64,000 nt of DNA from an uncultured Shewanella sp. (GTDB lineage: Bacteria; Pseudomonadota; Gammaproteobacteria; Enterobacterales; Shewanellaceae): NCBI RefSeq assembly GCF_947501665.1, contig NZ_CANMWS010000012.1, forward strand, positions 1 to 64,000, in the 5' to 3' direction. The translations under genes were made by a program, and so were the position numbers. The notes beneath the pieces are model-generated. The model worked only from the letters and a program-made list of their open reading frames with translations. It was not told the DNA's origin and did not search any database. Shown here piece by piece: positions 1-9,011 of the stretch. The first letter of the stretch is position 1, and the number at the start of each line of letters is the position of its first letter.

Positions 1-3000
1 ATAGATTAGCCGCTCAAGCTGCTCAAGAGGAAGCTGATAGATTAGCCGCTCAAGCTGCTCAAGAGGAAGCTGATAGACTCGCTGCCGCCGAAACCGTTAG
101 ATCTGATCTCATAGAAGCAGCAAGACTTACGGCCAACAGTAGAGAAGATGGTGGATTAGATAGAAATCCAACATTGTTGTTAGCTAAAGATATGCCCACC
201 ATGCCGACCCCAACTTTCACTGCACCTGATTTGGCATTAACCGCAAGAGAAGCTGAAGCGATGCCTGAACGCACTTTTGAAGCACCTGAGCTTACACTCA
301 CCGCTGATGAGGCCGTCACACCTGTTTTAGCCCCTATTGCTATTCCTGATAGAATGCCGGTCGTTATTGTTGATCCCACGCCCACCAATGAAGTCGACAC
401 CAGTCATACCAATCAGGCATACGGTGTTCAAGATGGTAATAATAACGCTCTGGTTGTCGATCAACGAGTGAACAGTGACACTAACTCAGCCAATCTATTC
501 CAGTTTGGTAATGAAAACAATGCTAAGTCGATTCAGACTAACAGTAGTGAGTCATTTGCCGTGATTGAACAACTCGGTTTTAGTCAAGTCAGTACCATTA
601 GTCAAAGCGATGTGATAAATGCTGATGCCGCTATCTTTGCTTTTGGTGATGATAATACAGGGGTTATTTATCAAGCTGATAACGCAAGTCACTCTAACGC
701 AACGTTAGTGCAATCTGATAATAATCAGCAAGGCTATATTACCCAAACAGGCATTAACAGTGATGCATTTGTCACTCAAGCTGGGGCACTTAATTATGCT
801 GAAGTCCTCCAATCAGGATACAGTAACTTTAGTAATATGGCACAAAGTGGCACCGACCATACAGCCTTTAACACTCAAACCGGTGATGATAACGACACAA
901 ATGCTTATCAACAAGGTAATGGGCAAACGGTGTATGTGTTACAAGCAGGCAATAGTAATAGCGCGACAACCAGTCAAACTGAAGGTCTAAATACGGCCGC
1001 TGTGGAACAAAATGGTGAAAACAGTTTCGCAGAGGTTCATCAAAATGGATTAAATCAAACTGCCTATATCATTCAAGCGATAACAGGAGACAATAATACT
1101 GCCGATGTCACTAATCAATCAGGCTCGCTCAATGAAATCGTGTTGCAACAATCTGGAATGAACGGGGTATTACGTACGTCTCAAGACGGAATGAATAATC
1201 AAAGTTATGGTGTACAAGGAGGCAATAGTAACACTGCATTGATGACTCAAAATGGTGAGCTTAACCGAGCTGATACATCAACCTATGGTAATGGTAATGA
1301 CGTTAAGGTATTTCAAGTCGGTGATATTAACCAAGCTTATAGTTATACCTATGAAGGGGCAAATACCAGCAAACTCACCATCGCTCAAAATGGCGACAGC
1401 AATACTGCGACTGCGGGAGTTGAGGGCGGTAATGACAATGTTATTGGGCTGACTCAAACAGCGAATAGCAATACTGCCACAGCGGTCACTTTCGGAAACA
1501 CCAATGACATAAAGGTTGTTCAAAACAGTGATTGGAATAATACTGAAGTCAGTAGCTTAGGCTCACTCAATAGTACGAGTATTAACCAATCGGATCTTAG
1601 CGGTGAAAGCCTAGTCGGCAACAACAGTGTGGTGGATCAAGTTGGTAATAACAACATATTAGGCATCACTCAATTAGGTGACACAAACCGAGCTTTTGTC
1701 AGTCAGTCTAGTGATCGAGTTGCTACCACTATTAATCAAACGGGAACCAGTCACAAAACCTTCATTGATCAGGGGGGGAATACTGTTAACGCGATTAAAA
1801 CCCATATTGCTGTTACTCAAACGGGTGAGGGACAATCGGCTTATATACAGCAAAATGGCTACAGTACTTCAGAACAATCGATGAACGCTACTGTTAATCA
1901 ATCAGGTAGCAATAACGCTGCTGATTTAACCCAAATAGGAAAAAGTCACGACCTAATAGTCACACAAAATGGTGCCCTAAACCGTGCTTATGGAGTACAA
2001 ACAAGTAAGTACGGCAGCGCATCAATAACGCAGCAAGGTGACGACAACTCAGCATTTGTCGATGATAATGGTGGGAATAATACTTTAAATATTAATCAAT
2101 CACTTAACAATAACCATGCTTATGGTTACACCGATAACACTGCTGATAATACAGAGATGACACTCACTCAAACCGGTAATGGTAACAGTGCTACCGCCGG
2201 TGTTGAGAGCGGAAACAGTAATGTTATTGCGCTGACTCAAACAGGGAATGGCAATACTGCCACTGCCGTGGCTTTGGGTGACACTAATACCATTAACGTG
2301 ACTCAAGAGGGTTTTTCAAATAATTCAGAAATAAGCAGTTTAGGCTCATTCAATACGACCACCGCTAATCAAGACGGAGATCATAATATAAGTATTACAA
2401 ATCAAGAAGGCGACACCAACTCTACAACAACTACACAATCTGGCCTTTACAACACCAGTTATATTAACCAGAACAGTGCTAACAGTTCCATTTCAGTTAA
2501 TCAAACTGGAGATGAGCACCAAACATCTATTTTACAAACGGGTACTGGCCATTCATTAAACATTAGCCAATTAAACAGAGGAAATTCGACACACTTTACA
2601 CAATCAGGAAGCAGTAACACCGCATTAGTCGAACAAGGAGCGGAAACAAGCCAAGCAGTGATTGACCAATCAGGTACAAATAACACTATATATGTTAAAC
2701 AAACTAATACTTGGGTCGATCAAATATCAGATGGCTCAGATAATTTGGCTCTAGTCAATCAAGGTGGTTCAGGTAACATAGCCAGCATACAACAGTTTGA
2801 TTCTTCGGTTCAAAATTATGCTGCTATTGACAATTATGGTAATGATAATATCGTTAGAATTAGACAACATGACTCTGGTAACCAAGCTTACGCTTATACC
2901 AATGAACTCGCAAATAATTCTGACATTAAAGTCATCCAATATGGTAATGACAACTCATTAACTGCTGGAGTAGAAATGGGTGACAGTAACATCATCGCAA

Positions 3001-3149
3001 TTGAACAATTTGGGAATTCAAATTTAGCAACCGCTGTAGCAAATGGGAATTCGAACCATATTGCCGTTTTCCAAAACCAAAACAATAACATCGCACACGC
3101 GAGCAGTTATGGTAATAATAATTCGATTCACATTAATCAAGGCAATTAA
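1..3149 (+). CDS. Giant curlin-repeat protein (CsgA/CsgB-like amyloid subunit), 5' truncated
   Basis: The reading frame is open from the first codon of the window, so the protein starts upstream; about 1048 residues are visible. The first ~24 visible residues are two copies of a 12-residue Ala/Gln/Glu-rich unit (RLAAQAAQEEAD), probably coiled-coil or linker. After a Thr/Pro-rich stretch, from about position 400 to the stop, the protein is several dozen curlin-type repeats with the Q-x-G-x-x-N-x-A-x-x-x-Q spacing that builds the stacked beta-strand-turn-strand of curli. CsgA of E. coli has five such repeats in ~150 residues, so this is an unusually long curlin. Blocks near 1320-1560 and 2110-2350 resemble each other, which suggests internal duplication. 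It lies downstream of the csg genes on the other strand, so a CsgG-secreted matrix amyloid is the natural inference. An in-frame ATG at 174 is not the likely start because the frame is open and repetitive before it. Confidence 0.85.
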   Translation, partial: RLAAQAAQEEADRLAAQAAQEEADRLAAAETVRSDLIEAARLTANSREDGGLDRNPTLLLAKDMPTMPTPTFTAPDLALTAREAEAMPERTFEAPELTLTADEAVTPVLAPIAIPDRMPVVIVDPTPTNEVDTSHTNQAYGVQDGNNNALVVDQRVNSDTNSANLFQFGNENNAKSIQTNSSESFAVIEQLGFSQVSTISQSDVINADAAIFAFGDDNTGVIYQADNASHSNATLVQSDNNQQGYITQTGINSDAFVTQAGALNYAEVLQSGYSNFSNMAQSGTDHTAFNTQTGDDNDTNAYQQGNGQTVYVLQAGNSNSATTSQTEGLNTAAVEQNGENSFAEVHQNGLNQTAYIIQAITGDNNTADVTNQSGSLNEIVLQQSGMNGVLRTSQDGMNNQSYGVQGGNSNTALMTQNGELNRADTSTYGNGNDVKVFQVGDINQAYSYTYEGANTSKLTIAQNGDSNTATAGVEGGNDNVIGLTQTANSNTATAVTFGNTNDIKVVQNSDWNNTEVSSLGSLNSTSINQSDLSGESLVGNNSVVDQVGNNNILGITQLGDTNRAFVSQSSDRVATTINQTGTSHKTFIDQGGNTVNAIKTHIAVTQTGEGQSAYIQQNGYSTSEQSMNATVNQSGSNNAADLTQIGKSHDLIVTQNGALNRAYGVQTSKYGSASITQQGDDNSAFVDDNGGNNTLNINQSLNNNHAYGYTDNTADNTEMTLTQTGNGNSATAGVESGNSNVIALTQTGNGNTATAVALGDTNTINVTQEGFSNNSEISSLGSFNTTTANQDGDHNISITNQEGDTNSTTTTQSGLYNTSYINQNSANSSISVNQTGDEHQTSILQTGTGHSLNISQLNRGNSTHFTQSGSSNTALVEQGAETSQAVIDQSGTNNTIYVKQTNTWVDQISDGSDNLALVNQGGSGNIASIQQFDSSVQNYAAIDNYGNDNIVRIRQHDSGNQAYAYTNELANNSDIKVIQYGNDNSLTAGVEMGDSNIIAIEQFGNSNLATAVANGNSNHIAVFQNQNNNIAHASSYGNNNSIHINQGN
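3..74 (+). repeat. Two tandem 36-bp coding repeats
   Basis: Two identical 36-bp units at 3-38 and 39-74 encode the 12-residue RLAAQAAQEEAD motif of the giant curlin. The array probably continues upstream of the window. The units have no spacers and are in frame, so this is a protein repeat and not a CRISPR. Confidence 0.8.
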
Positions 3150-3181
3150 CATTGTAGGTATCAAATAATTAGTTCCACTCC

Positions 3182-3218
3182 AAACGCGACTGTTGATGAA
3201 TCAACAGTCGCGTTTTTT
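3182..3218 (+). terminator. Rho-independent terminator of the giant curlin gene
   Basis: A perfect 15-bp inverted repeat (AAACGCGACTGTTGA and its complement) with a 4-nt loop runs into a T tract, 33 bases after the curlin stop codon. Confidence 0.9.
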
Positions 3219-3220
3219 AG

Positions 3221-3834
3221 TTTACAACAATGGCGTCTTTTCGATAAAGACACATCAACCTTCTCCACTTTCCACGTTAAGTGTGCTTCTTCTCTATAAA
3301 GCGACCAATCTCACGATAAGTCCTACAAACTAGATCACTGCTATCATTAGAACAAACCAGTCCCATGTCATTGTTTATTAAGAGCCAATGCCTAAAAACC
3401 TCAAAATATATTATTAATGATGATTATGTTGATATTGCATGGGTTAAATACACGCTTAACCGCTATTTTGGCACCGTCATTAGTGGCTGTTTTGCACACG
3501 CACTAGGCGGTGATGCATTATTATCCACTGATTGAGTTTTACCATTTCTAACATCGAGAGACCATTAGGGGAATTGATATTAGGTTACTAAACCGATAAA
3601 AAGGTCGACTTCCTCCATAGAACATCAGTGTTTTTCTAATGACTACCACTACAGCCATAATCTTTTATAACCCTTATTTATCAATGGCTTGATATAGTAT
3701 CACAGATATTATTGTTTTAATGCCGATTGATACAAAGCATAGCGAGCACTGGAGATGTTACTGATGACTCTCTTTACTTAATTGAGCATAATTGGTGGGC
3801 GTTCACGACCCTGTAATTAAAATACATTTAACTC
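3221..3834. other. Non-coding stretch before the transposase remnant
   Basis: No convincing gene is visible. The stretch has frequent stops in all frames and may include the eroded 5' part of the ISAs1-family element that becomes recognisable further on, but I cannot align it. Confidence 0.4.
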
Positions 3835-3954
3835 AAACATAATTAGTTCAAACATCATCTCACTAAAAGGTCAACCCCCCCTAAGAGACAAAATATTAGC
3901 TTACCTCAAGACCGTCCCATATTGTTCGGTTATGGGCCTACGTCACATACTCAG

Positions 3955-4680
3955 CCTTAAATGAGAAAGTCGCTATTCACATGGTAAGCACTATCTCAGT
4001 CGCTAATGATATAGTAATGGAGCTGTAAAACCGATATAAAACCCAATAAAATTAATGCTATTCCTGAATTATTAAGCCTATTGAATACCCAAGGATCATC
4101 ATTAATACTATGGAGACTCAAACCGAGATTGCCATGCCATCATCAATAAAGGTGCGGATTTCCTATTGGCAGTCCAAGTCAACCAAAATCCTTTACATCA
4201 GCTCTGAAAGAGATTTTTCCAGCACAGCTGGTGTGATCTAAAAAACGTTAATGACATCAAACCTAGTGTGGCCAGTAACAGTATCGAAAATACCAAACCA
4301 TAGATGAGCCTGAAGTACTGATTGCTACCAAGTGGCCAATACTACACATCTTTGGCAAAATCATTAGCTACCTAATACACAAAGGCAAAGAAACAACTCA
4401 AACACGTTATTGTATCAGCCCCACAATATTATTGACTGAAAAATTAGCTTCAATAGCAACGATTCGCTGGGCAACTGTAAGCCCGTTTCTTTGGAGGTTA
4501 AATATGACTATGCATAAGGTACTTATCTGATATCTCGGGGCAATGGTGTAGAAAACCTCGCAAGATTGCGAAAGATTACCATCGATATTCTCAAAAAAGA
4601 GACGAGAAAATGAAGCCTTCATTGAAAGAGATGACTCATTGCAATGGATTCAACTTATTTGCAAACACGAGAGCCTGTTG
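3955..4680 (+). pseudogene. Decayed ISAs1-family transposase (H-repeat type)
   Basis: Pieces of one transposase can be read on the plus strand in shifting frames. About 3970-3995 reads HMVSTISVAND; 4032-4095 reads KTDIKPNKINAIPELLSLLN; 4110-4190 reads METQTEIA then INKGADFLLAVQVNQ; and 4530-4610 reads SRGNGVENLARLRKIT then IDILKKETRK. These follow the order of conserved blocks in ISAs1/H-repeat transposases: the HMVSA block, the IPELL block, the KGADYLLAVKGNQ block and the C-terminal ENLA-LRRIALNLL block. At least three frameshifts and several stops make it non-functional. I could not define terminal inverted repeats. It sits between the giant curlin gene and csgG. Confidence 0.8.
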
Positions 4681-4769
4681 AAGTAAAAATATTCAGTTAT
4701 CAGGCGGATGATAATTGCCTTTTTATATCAATTCATCTTAGTATTATTCAACCTGTACTGGTCAACCTA

Positions 4770-5624
4770 TTATCCTTGTTTAATCCTTTCCATGACTCTA
4801 TTATCATCATGAGCTTCTAACCAATACTTTTGTAATACAGGATTTTTAAGACCCGTTTTAGGGTCGGCTAAACTCCATGCCCTTTTCCAAATCCCATCGG
4901 CAATCATATGTACAACAGCACTTTCTATCGCTTGTGACACACATAAACTCACAGGTTCATTGGATGTATAACCCAGCTCACCTTCTAATAATTCTTGCGC
5001 ATCCACAAATTTAAATACCCCTGCAGACAACTCTTTTGATAACACAGTTTTTGTCGTAGTCACACTGCTGAGTAGTCGTCCCGTTCGAATATCCACTGCT
5101 CGAAGATTAACAGTAATGCTGTCGACTCTAAACTGGCCCGATGCACCAATGCCTAAAAAGCGTGCACCAGCTCCTCCTGTTCTCACATTCGTGTCATAAG
5201 CAACAATGCCACCTTCCATTAATATTTGCGCCGAATTTAATTGTGGAATTTTATTCGCTTGGCCATTTAATCCTGCTCTTACAATTTTACGCTCAGTCAA
5301 TAAATTCTGTAATCCCTCTCGCTCAACAGGAACAAACCAACTCGAATCATTCAATGCTTGAGCAAGAAAAGCAGTGCCGCTTTGCGGTACAGCCGTCGAA
5401 AAATTACTCGCAGGAATAGGTTTATACTGTCCAGTTTGATCCCTAAAGTCATATACGGCTGCTATCATTGCCCCTTGCGGCGTTGGTAACCCAATTAAAT
5501 CATAATATGAATCACTTTTTGGCATCAAACTCGACGCAGCTTCAATATCTGGAAAATTGTCACTCGTTGTTGATGAGCAACCTGAAATAATAAAAATAAC
5601 GAATATAACCAGTGACTTTTTCAT
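4770..5624 (-). CDS. csgG: Curli secretion channel lipoprotein CsgG
   Basis: A 284-residue protein, close to the 277 of E. coli CsgG. It begins with a short lipoprotein signal whose lipobox is ISGC with the acylated cysteine at residue 16. CsgG forms the nonameric outer-membrane channel through which curlin subunits leave the cell. The GAMIAAVYDFRDQTGQ block near residue 55 and the later FLGIGASGQFRVDS region match the CsgG family. The start is supported by a GGAGG-type ribosome site inside the end of csgF, and only 2 bases separate the two genes. Last gene of the csgDEFG operon. Confidence 0.93.
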   Translation of the reverse strand: MKKSLVIFVIFIISGCSSTTSDNFPDIEAASSLMPKSDSYYDLIGLPTPQGAMIAAVYDFRDQTGQYKPIPASNFSTAVPQSGTAFLAQALNDSSWFVPVEREGLQNLLTERKIVRAGLNGQANKIPQLNSAQILMEGGIVAYDTNVRTGGAGARFLGIGASGQFRVDSITVNLRAVDIRTGRLLSSVTTTKTVLSKELSAGVFKFVDAQELLEGELGYTSNEPVSLCVSQAIESAVVHMIADGIWKRAWSLADPKTGLKNPVLQKYWLEAHDDNRVMERIKQG

Positions 5625-5626
5625 TT

Positions 5627-6037
5627 TTAACTCCCTCCATCAGTGAGGCCACCCACTTCAATCACTGTGGTTTCTCCGGTTAAGACATCCACAACATTAA
5701 CCATTAAACTGCCATCCTCATTAACGACTGAAATTTCAAAATCATCCGTTTTAAGATACCCTTCTCCACCGTTCGCAGCATCATTGAAGAGTTGTGTCAT
5801 TAACCTTGACTCTAATGAGCTCGATAACCGTTCTAATGCTGTAGGCGGCACATAACCCGATCCGCTCCTGCTATTATGATCATTTTGAGCTGCTGCATTG
5901 GCCATTAAATAATTACCATTTAATGGATTTCCGCCAAAATTAGGATTCACTGGAGTATAAATTAGTTGAGTGGCGTTCGCAGACATCACGATAACACCTA
6001 GGCCAAAACTTGAGATCAACCGCATCAATTTTTTCAT
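5627..6037 (-). CDS. csgF: Curli assembly factor CsgF
   Basis: I place the start at the ATG at 6037 (MKKLMRLISS), giving 136 residues, because an AGAGAG site lies 6 bases upstream and the resulting N-terminus is a signal peptide ending at SANA. An upstream in-frame ATG at 6070 would add 11 hydrophilic residues. After cleavage comes the TQLIYTPVNPNFGGNPLNG segment, the family hallmark that inserts into the CsgG pore. CsgF links the secretion pore to the nucleator CsgB on the cell surface. Lies between csgE and csgG. Confidence 0.92.
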   Translation of the reverse strand: MKKLMRLISSFGLGVIVMSANATQLIYTPVNPNFGGNPLNGNYLMANAAAQNDHNSRSGSGYVPPTALERLSSSLESRLMTQLFNDAANGGEGYLKTDDFEISVVNEDGSLMVNVVDVLTGETTVIEVGGLTDGGS

Positions 6038-6059
6038 CTTAATCTCTCTATTAATCGAC

Positions 6060-6533
6060 TCAGAATTCATCGGATGCTAAATCGGGATCGAGCCATTGTC
6101 CCCATCCAGCTTGTTGTTGTTGCTGCTTTAAAATTTGGGCCACTTTTCTTGCTGCTATTTCTGCGTGTTCATCAATATTATTATTCGCAGGTGAAATGAT
6201 GGTTTTAAAAATCACTTTTCGATTATGAGTTATGGTAATAACACTGCCGCTTCTCGCTGTTGCTTTTTCAATAATCGTCAGGCCACCATGGGAAACCGTT
6301 CCTCCAATATCCTGATAATCAATAACGAACTCACGATAAAATCGATGGCCAAATCGTGTCATCGAGCGGTTTAAAATCAACCCCTCATCTAAATCGGCTG
6401 GTGTTTCGATGATTTTAGCTTGTTCATTTTGTTGTTGCTTATTGCTTAATACATTATTTTCAGTGTTCGCCATGACCATAAAATGACCGGTCAGTAACAT
6501 GCTGATCAAACATAACCTTTGCCACAGGTTCAT
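6060..6533 (-). CDS. csgE: Curli periplasmic adaptor CsgE
   Basis: A 157-residue protein with an N-terminal signal peptide (MNLWQRLCLISMLLTGHF) and the CsgE core: LNRSMTRFGHRFYREF near residue 55 and the VIDYQDIGGTVS stretch after it. CsgE caps CsgG in the periplasm and guides curlin subunits into it. The start overlaps the csgD stop by 4 bases (ATGA), showing translational coupling. The C-terminus carries a glutamine run (KQQQQQAGWGQWLDP), longer than I expect for the family. Confidence 0.92.
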   Translation of the reverse strand: MNLWQRLCLISMLLTGHFMVMANTENNVLSNKQQQNEQAKIIETPADLDEGLILNRSMTRFGHRFYREFVIDYQDIGGTVSHGGLTIIEKATARSGSVITITHNRKVIFKTIISPANNNIDEHAEIAARKVAQILKQQQQQAGWGQWLDPDLASDEF

Positions 6534-7168
6534 TGGTTTTCCTCATATAGGTTTATTTGCGCCCAAGCGATAGCTTCCCCTCGACTTGATACGCCTATTT
6601 TTTTAAATGAATGATACAGATGTGTTTTAACCATACTCTCACTCACAAACAATTGTTCCGATATATCAATATTGGAGAGTCCATGACGTAATGCTTGTAA
6701 TACTTCACGCTCTCTCAACGTCAGCTCTTCGGCTAAGTTAGATAGCATTTTTTTGATTGATTTCTTTGCTTGCACTAGTTCTTGGGGAATAATCGTTCTA
6801 CCAGCCACAATTTGATTTAATCCTGAACCGATTTTGTCTAACGAAGCATCACTGTAAAACACACCCGCAGTAATTGAGTTTTGGATCAAAAAACGCGCAT
6901 TCATTTGAGTAGGAAAATGAATATAAACAATACGAATGGCTCGGTGAGACTTTTCGATTTTTTGTTGAAATTTATAAGCATCCTGTACATCAATACTGGA
7001 TAAATCCATCACAACAATAGATAATTGACTATCATCAAATTGATAATCTGTATTTTCAGGAGACAAGGACACTAAAGTAACGAGAAACTCTTGTGGCCAA
7101 CGAGCTTTTAACAAGTCAATCAGTAATGTTGCTCGTGATATGATCATCCAATGTTTCACTTTAAACAT
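6530..7168 (-). CDS. csgD: LuxR/FixJ-type regulator, CsgD-like
   Basis: A 212-residue regulator. The N-terminal half (1-140) resembles a receiver domain in length and secondary structure. The C-terminus (about 145-205) is a LuxR helix-turn-helix with LTLREREVLQALRHGLSN and VSESMVKTHLYHSFKKIGV. It is the first gene of the operon with csgEFG. CsgD is the master activator of curli and matrix genes in enterics; the same role here is inferred from position and domain structure. The upstream non-coding region of about 0.9 kb to csgB probably carries the promoters. Confidence 0.85.
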   Translation of the reverse strand: MFKVKHWMIISRATLLIDLLKARWPQEFLVTLVSLSPENTDYQFDDSQLSIVVMDLSSIDVQDAYKFQQKIEKSHRAIRIVYIHFPTQMNARFLIQNSITAGVFYSDASLDKIGSGLNQIVAGRTIIPQELVQAKKSIKKMLSNLAEELTLREREVLQALRHGLSNIDISEQLFVSESMVKTHLYHSFKKIGVSSRGEAIAWAQINLYEENQ

Positions 7169-8107
7169 GTGTTACCATTCCTTTTGTTAAATTACATTTA
7201 CCACTTGATATTATGACTAAAAATCATAATTTTCTTATATTGATACTCTCGTTATTATTTTTATAAGTCATCTATACCACCGTCTCAATTGCATATAGCT
7301 CATTATTCAACAGTATTCATATTTAAAAAATAATACCCAATATAGATTAACTAGCACCTTCTAACAGAATAAAAACAGCCAACATCTTCCCTAACATTGA
7401 CTAAATAATTTATTACATTAATGACAGAATCATGAATAAGTTAGTTCATCTATTCTGCTATTGAATCAAAAATCTTGAACTTATTATCGAGCATTAATTA
7501 AATAACAACATCAACCTCAAGTATGAAAGGTCACCTATTCAGAGAGGTATAATTTAAAAAAAACTAATACTTTAGCATTACCTTATACTTTTAAGGTTAC
7601 TAAAAATACAACAAAACAAAGGGTTAACTTGATCTATGTATGAGAACATAGAGTTTCATAATAATACAACTCTCTTTATATATAAGCTTTGACGGAAATA
7701 AATAGTTGACCAAGTCGTTTAATTAACCTGTAATAAAAAATATGACTATAATTAAGCCCAGTAAGGAGCTTCATCAATCTCCCAGTAGATTTTATCGATA
7801 ACGTTTAACTAATTTAATACTATCGCCATTACCAATCTAAAAAGTAATATAAGATCGCCAATACAGGCCCAGTTATGCCTATTAATAATTAACATCCCTG
7901 TATCATCAATCGGGCTCACGTCACTTTATTTTTAACTAAATAACGATTAAAACAGCTACCCAGATAGAATCTCCACCGATATGATTAACTCACTTTAAGT
8001 CATCGTTAAATATAAAAATTGATTTAAACGTAAAAATAAAATATCAATTTAAGTCATCTAGATAAAAGGTGTTATTTGGCTTTGAAGAGACATTGAATAC
8101 AAATCAA
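7169..8107. other. Long AT-rich non-coding region between csgD and the csgB-like gene
   Basis: About 940 bases with no convincing reading frame and many stops. Its position between csgD and the curlin gene suggests it carries the promoter of the csgDEFG operon. I see no clear operator or small RNA by eye. Confidence 0.5.
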
Positions 8108-8668
8108 TTAATGCTGAATGATCGTAACGGGTTGACGACCAAAGTGCACCACATTAACATTATGATCCATACCTTGCTGGTGGATTGAAATTTGACTCCC
8201 TTCACCAAGTTGGGCTGCCGATGCATGATTATTATGTCCTTGCTGGGTGACATCTAACACTAAATCCCCCCCTAATTGAATCGCACTGATTTGATTATCT
8301 GAGCCTTGTTGTAATATTTGAGCTTCAATTGCTGCACCTGATTGCAACAAGAATAATTGATTTGCCTCACCTTGTTGACTCGCGACAATATTATTATTGC
8401 TCCCTTGCTGAACAAGCTGCATTTGATTGGCGACACCCACTTGTGAAGTATTAATACGAAGTTCACTGCCTAATTGCGATACCAATACACTATTATCTAT
8501 CGGATTCAGTTCATTATATTGGCTAAGATCGCCATTGTCAGCATCATTTGCCAGCACATTTAAGCAGAAGACACTACAATATAAAAAAATAAAAAAAAGG
8601 TAAAAGTCTTTAACTATATGCTTTTGATGATTAACCGACCAAATAAATCGCCTATAATAAATGTCCAC
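8108..8668 (-). CDS. csgB: Minor curlin / nucleator, CsgB-like
   Basis: A 186-residue protein. A hydrophobic segment FYLFFIFLYCSVFCLNVLA at about 22-40 acts as the signal peptide, after an unusually long basic N-terminal extension; no later ATG fits. The mature part has about five curlin repeats with the pattern Q-x-G-x-x-N (for example QQGSNNNIVASQQGEANQ). It ends in a repeat lacking the usual terminal glutamine ladder, as in CsgB. CsgB seeds polymerisation of the major curlin on the cell surface. It could instead be a small CsgA; I favour CsgB because the major repeats are in the giant protein nearby. Confidence 0.8.
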   Translation of the reverse strand: MDIYYRRFIWSVNHQKHIVKDFYLFFIFLYCSVFCLNVLANDADNGDLSQYNELNPIDNSVLVSQLGSELRINTSQVGVANQMQLVQQGSNNNIVASQQGEANQLFLLQSGAAIEAQILQQGSDNQISAIQLGGDLVLDVTQQGHNNHASAAQLGEGSQISIHQQGMDHNVNVVHFGRQPVTIIQH

Positions 8669-9011
8669 ATCTATCTCGCTTCATCATCTTAATGTTGTTT
8701 TATTATCAACCTCTCAGCTTATTCTAGCATCAATCTTGAGTATGAAATTCCCTTCCACTAAAGACTATACTTTCTTTTTTTGTAATACTTTCTTCTACGG
8801 GGTTTTCACTTAAATGCTCATCAAATAAGAAGGTCCGCTCGTATTGAAAACCAATCTAGATACTCCTGAGAGTCTTGCTATACCTATTATCAATAGTGAA
8901 TAACAATTTGCTTCTCACACTAAATTCACATGAATGTAACCCACTTCTTCCCCAACCAGCCTATGCCTGCTACCCTAATGGCCATTCATTGTTTTAATTT
9001 AAGAGCTTAAA
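8669..9011. other. Intergenic region between csgB-like gene and aminopeptidase
   Basis: 343 bases with divergent genes on either side, so promoters for both are expected here. No specific site was recognised. Confidence 0.4.

Noticed and set aside
3..74. Direct 36-bp repeats resembling the start of a CRISPR array
   Set aside because: The units are contiguous with no spacers, are in frame, and encode a 12-residue protein repeat of the curlin gene.
59..400. Minus-strand open frame of 113 codons rich in Ser and Ala
   Set aside because: Antisense shadow of the repetitive curlin gene; composition explains it and no start signal is seen.
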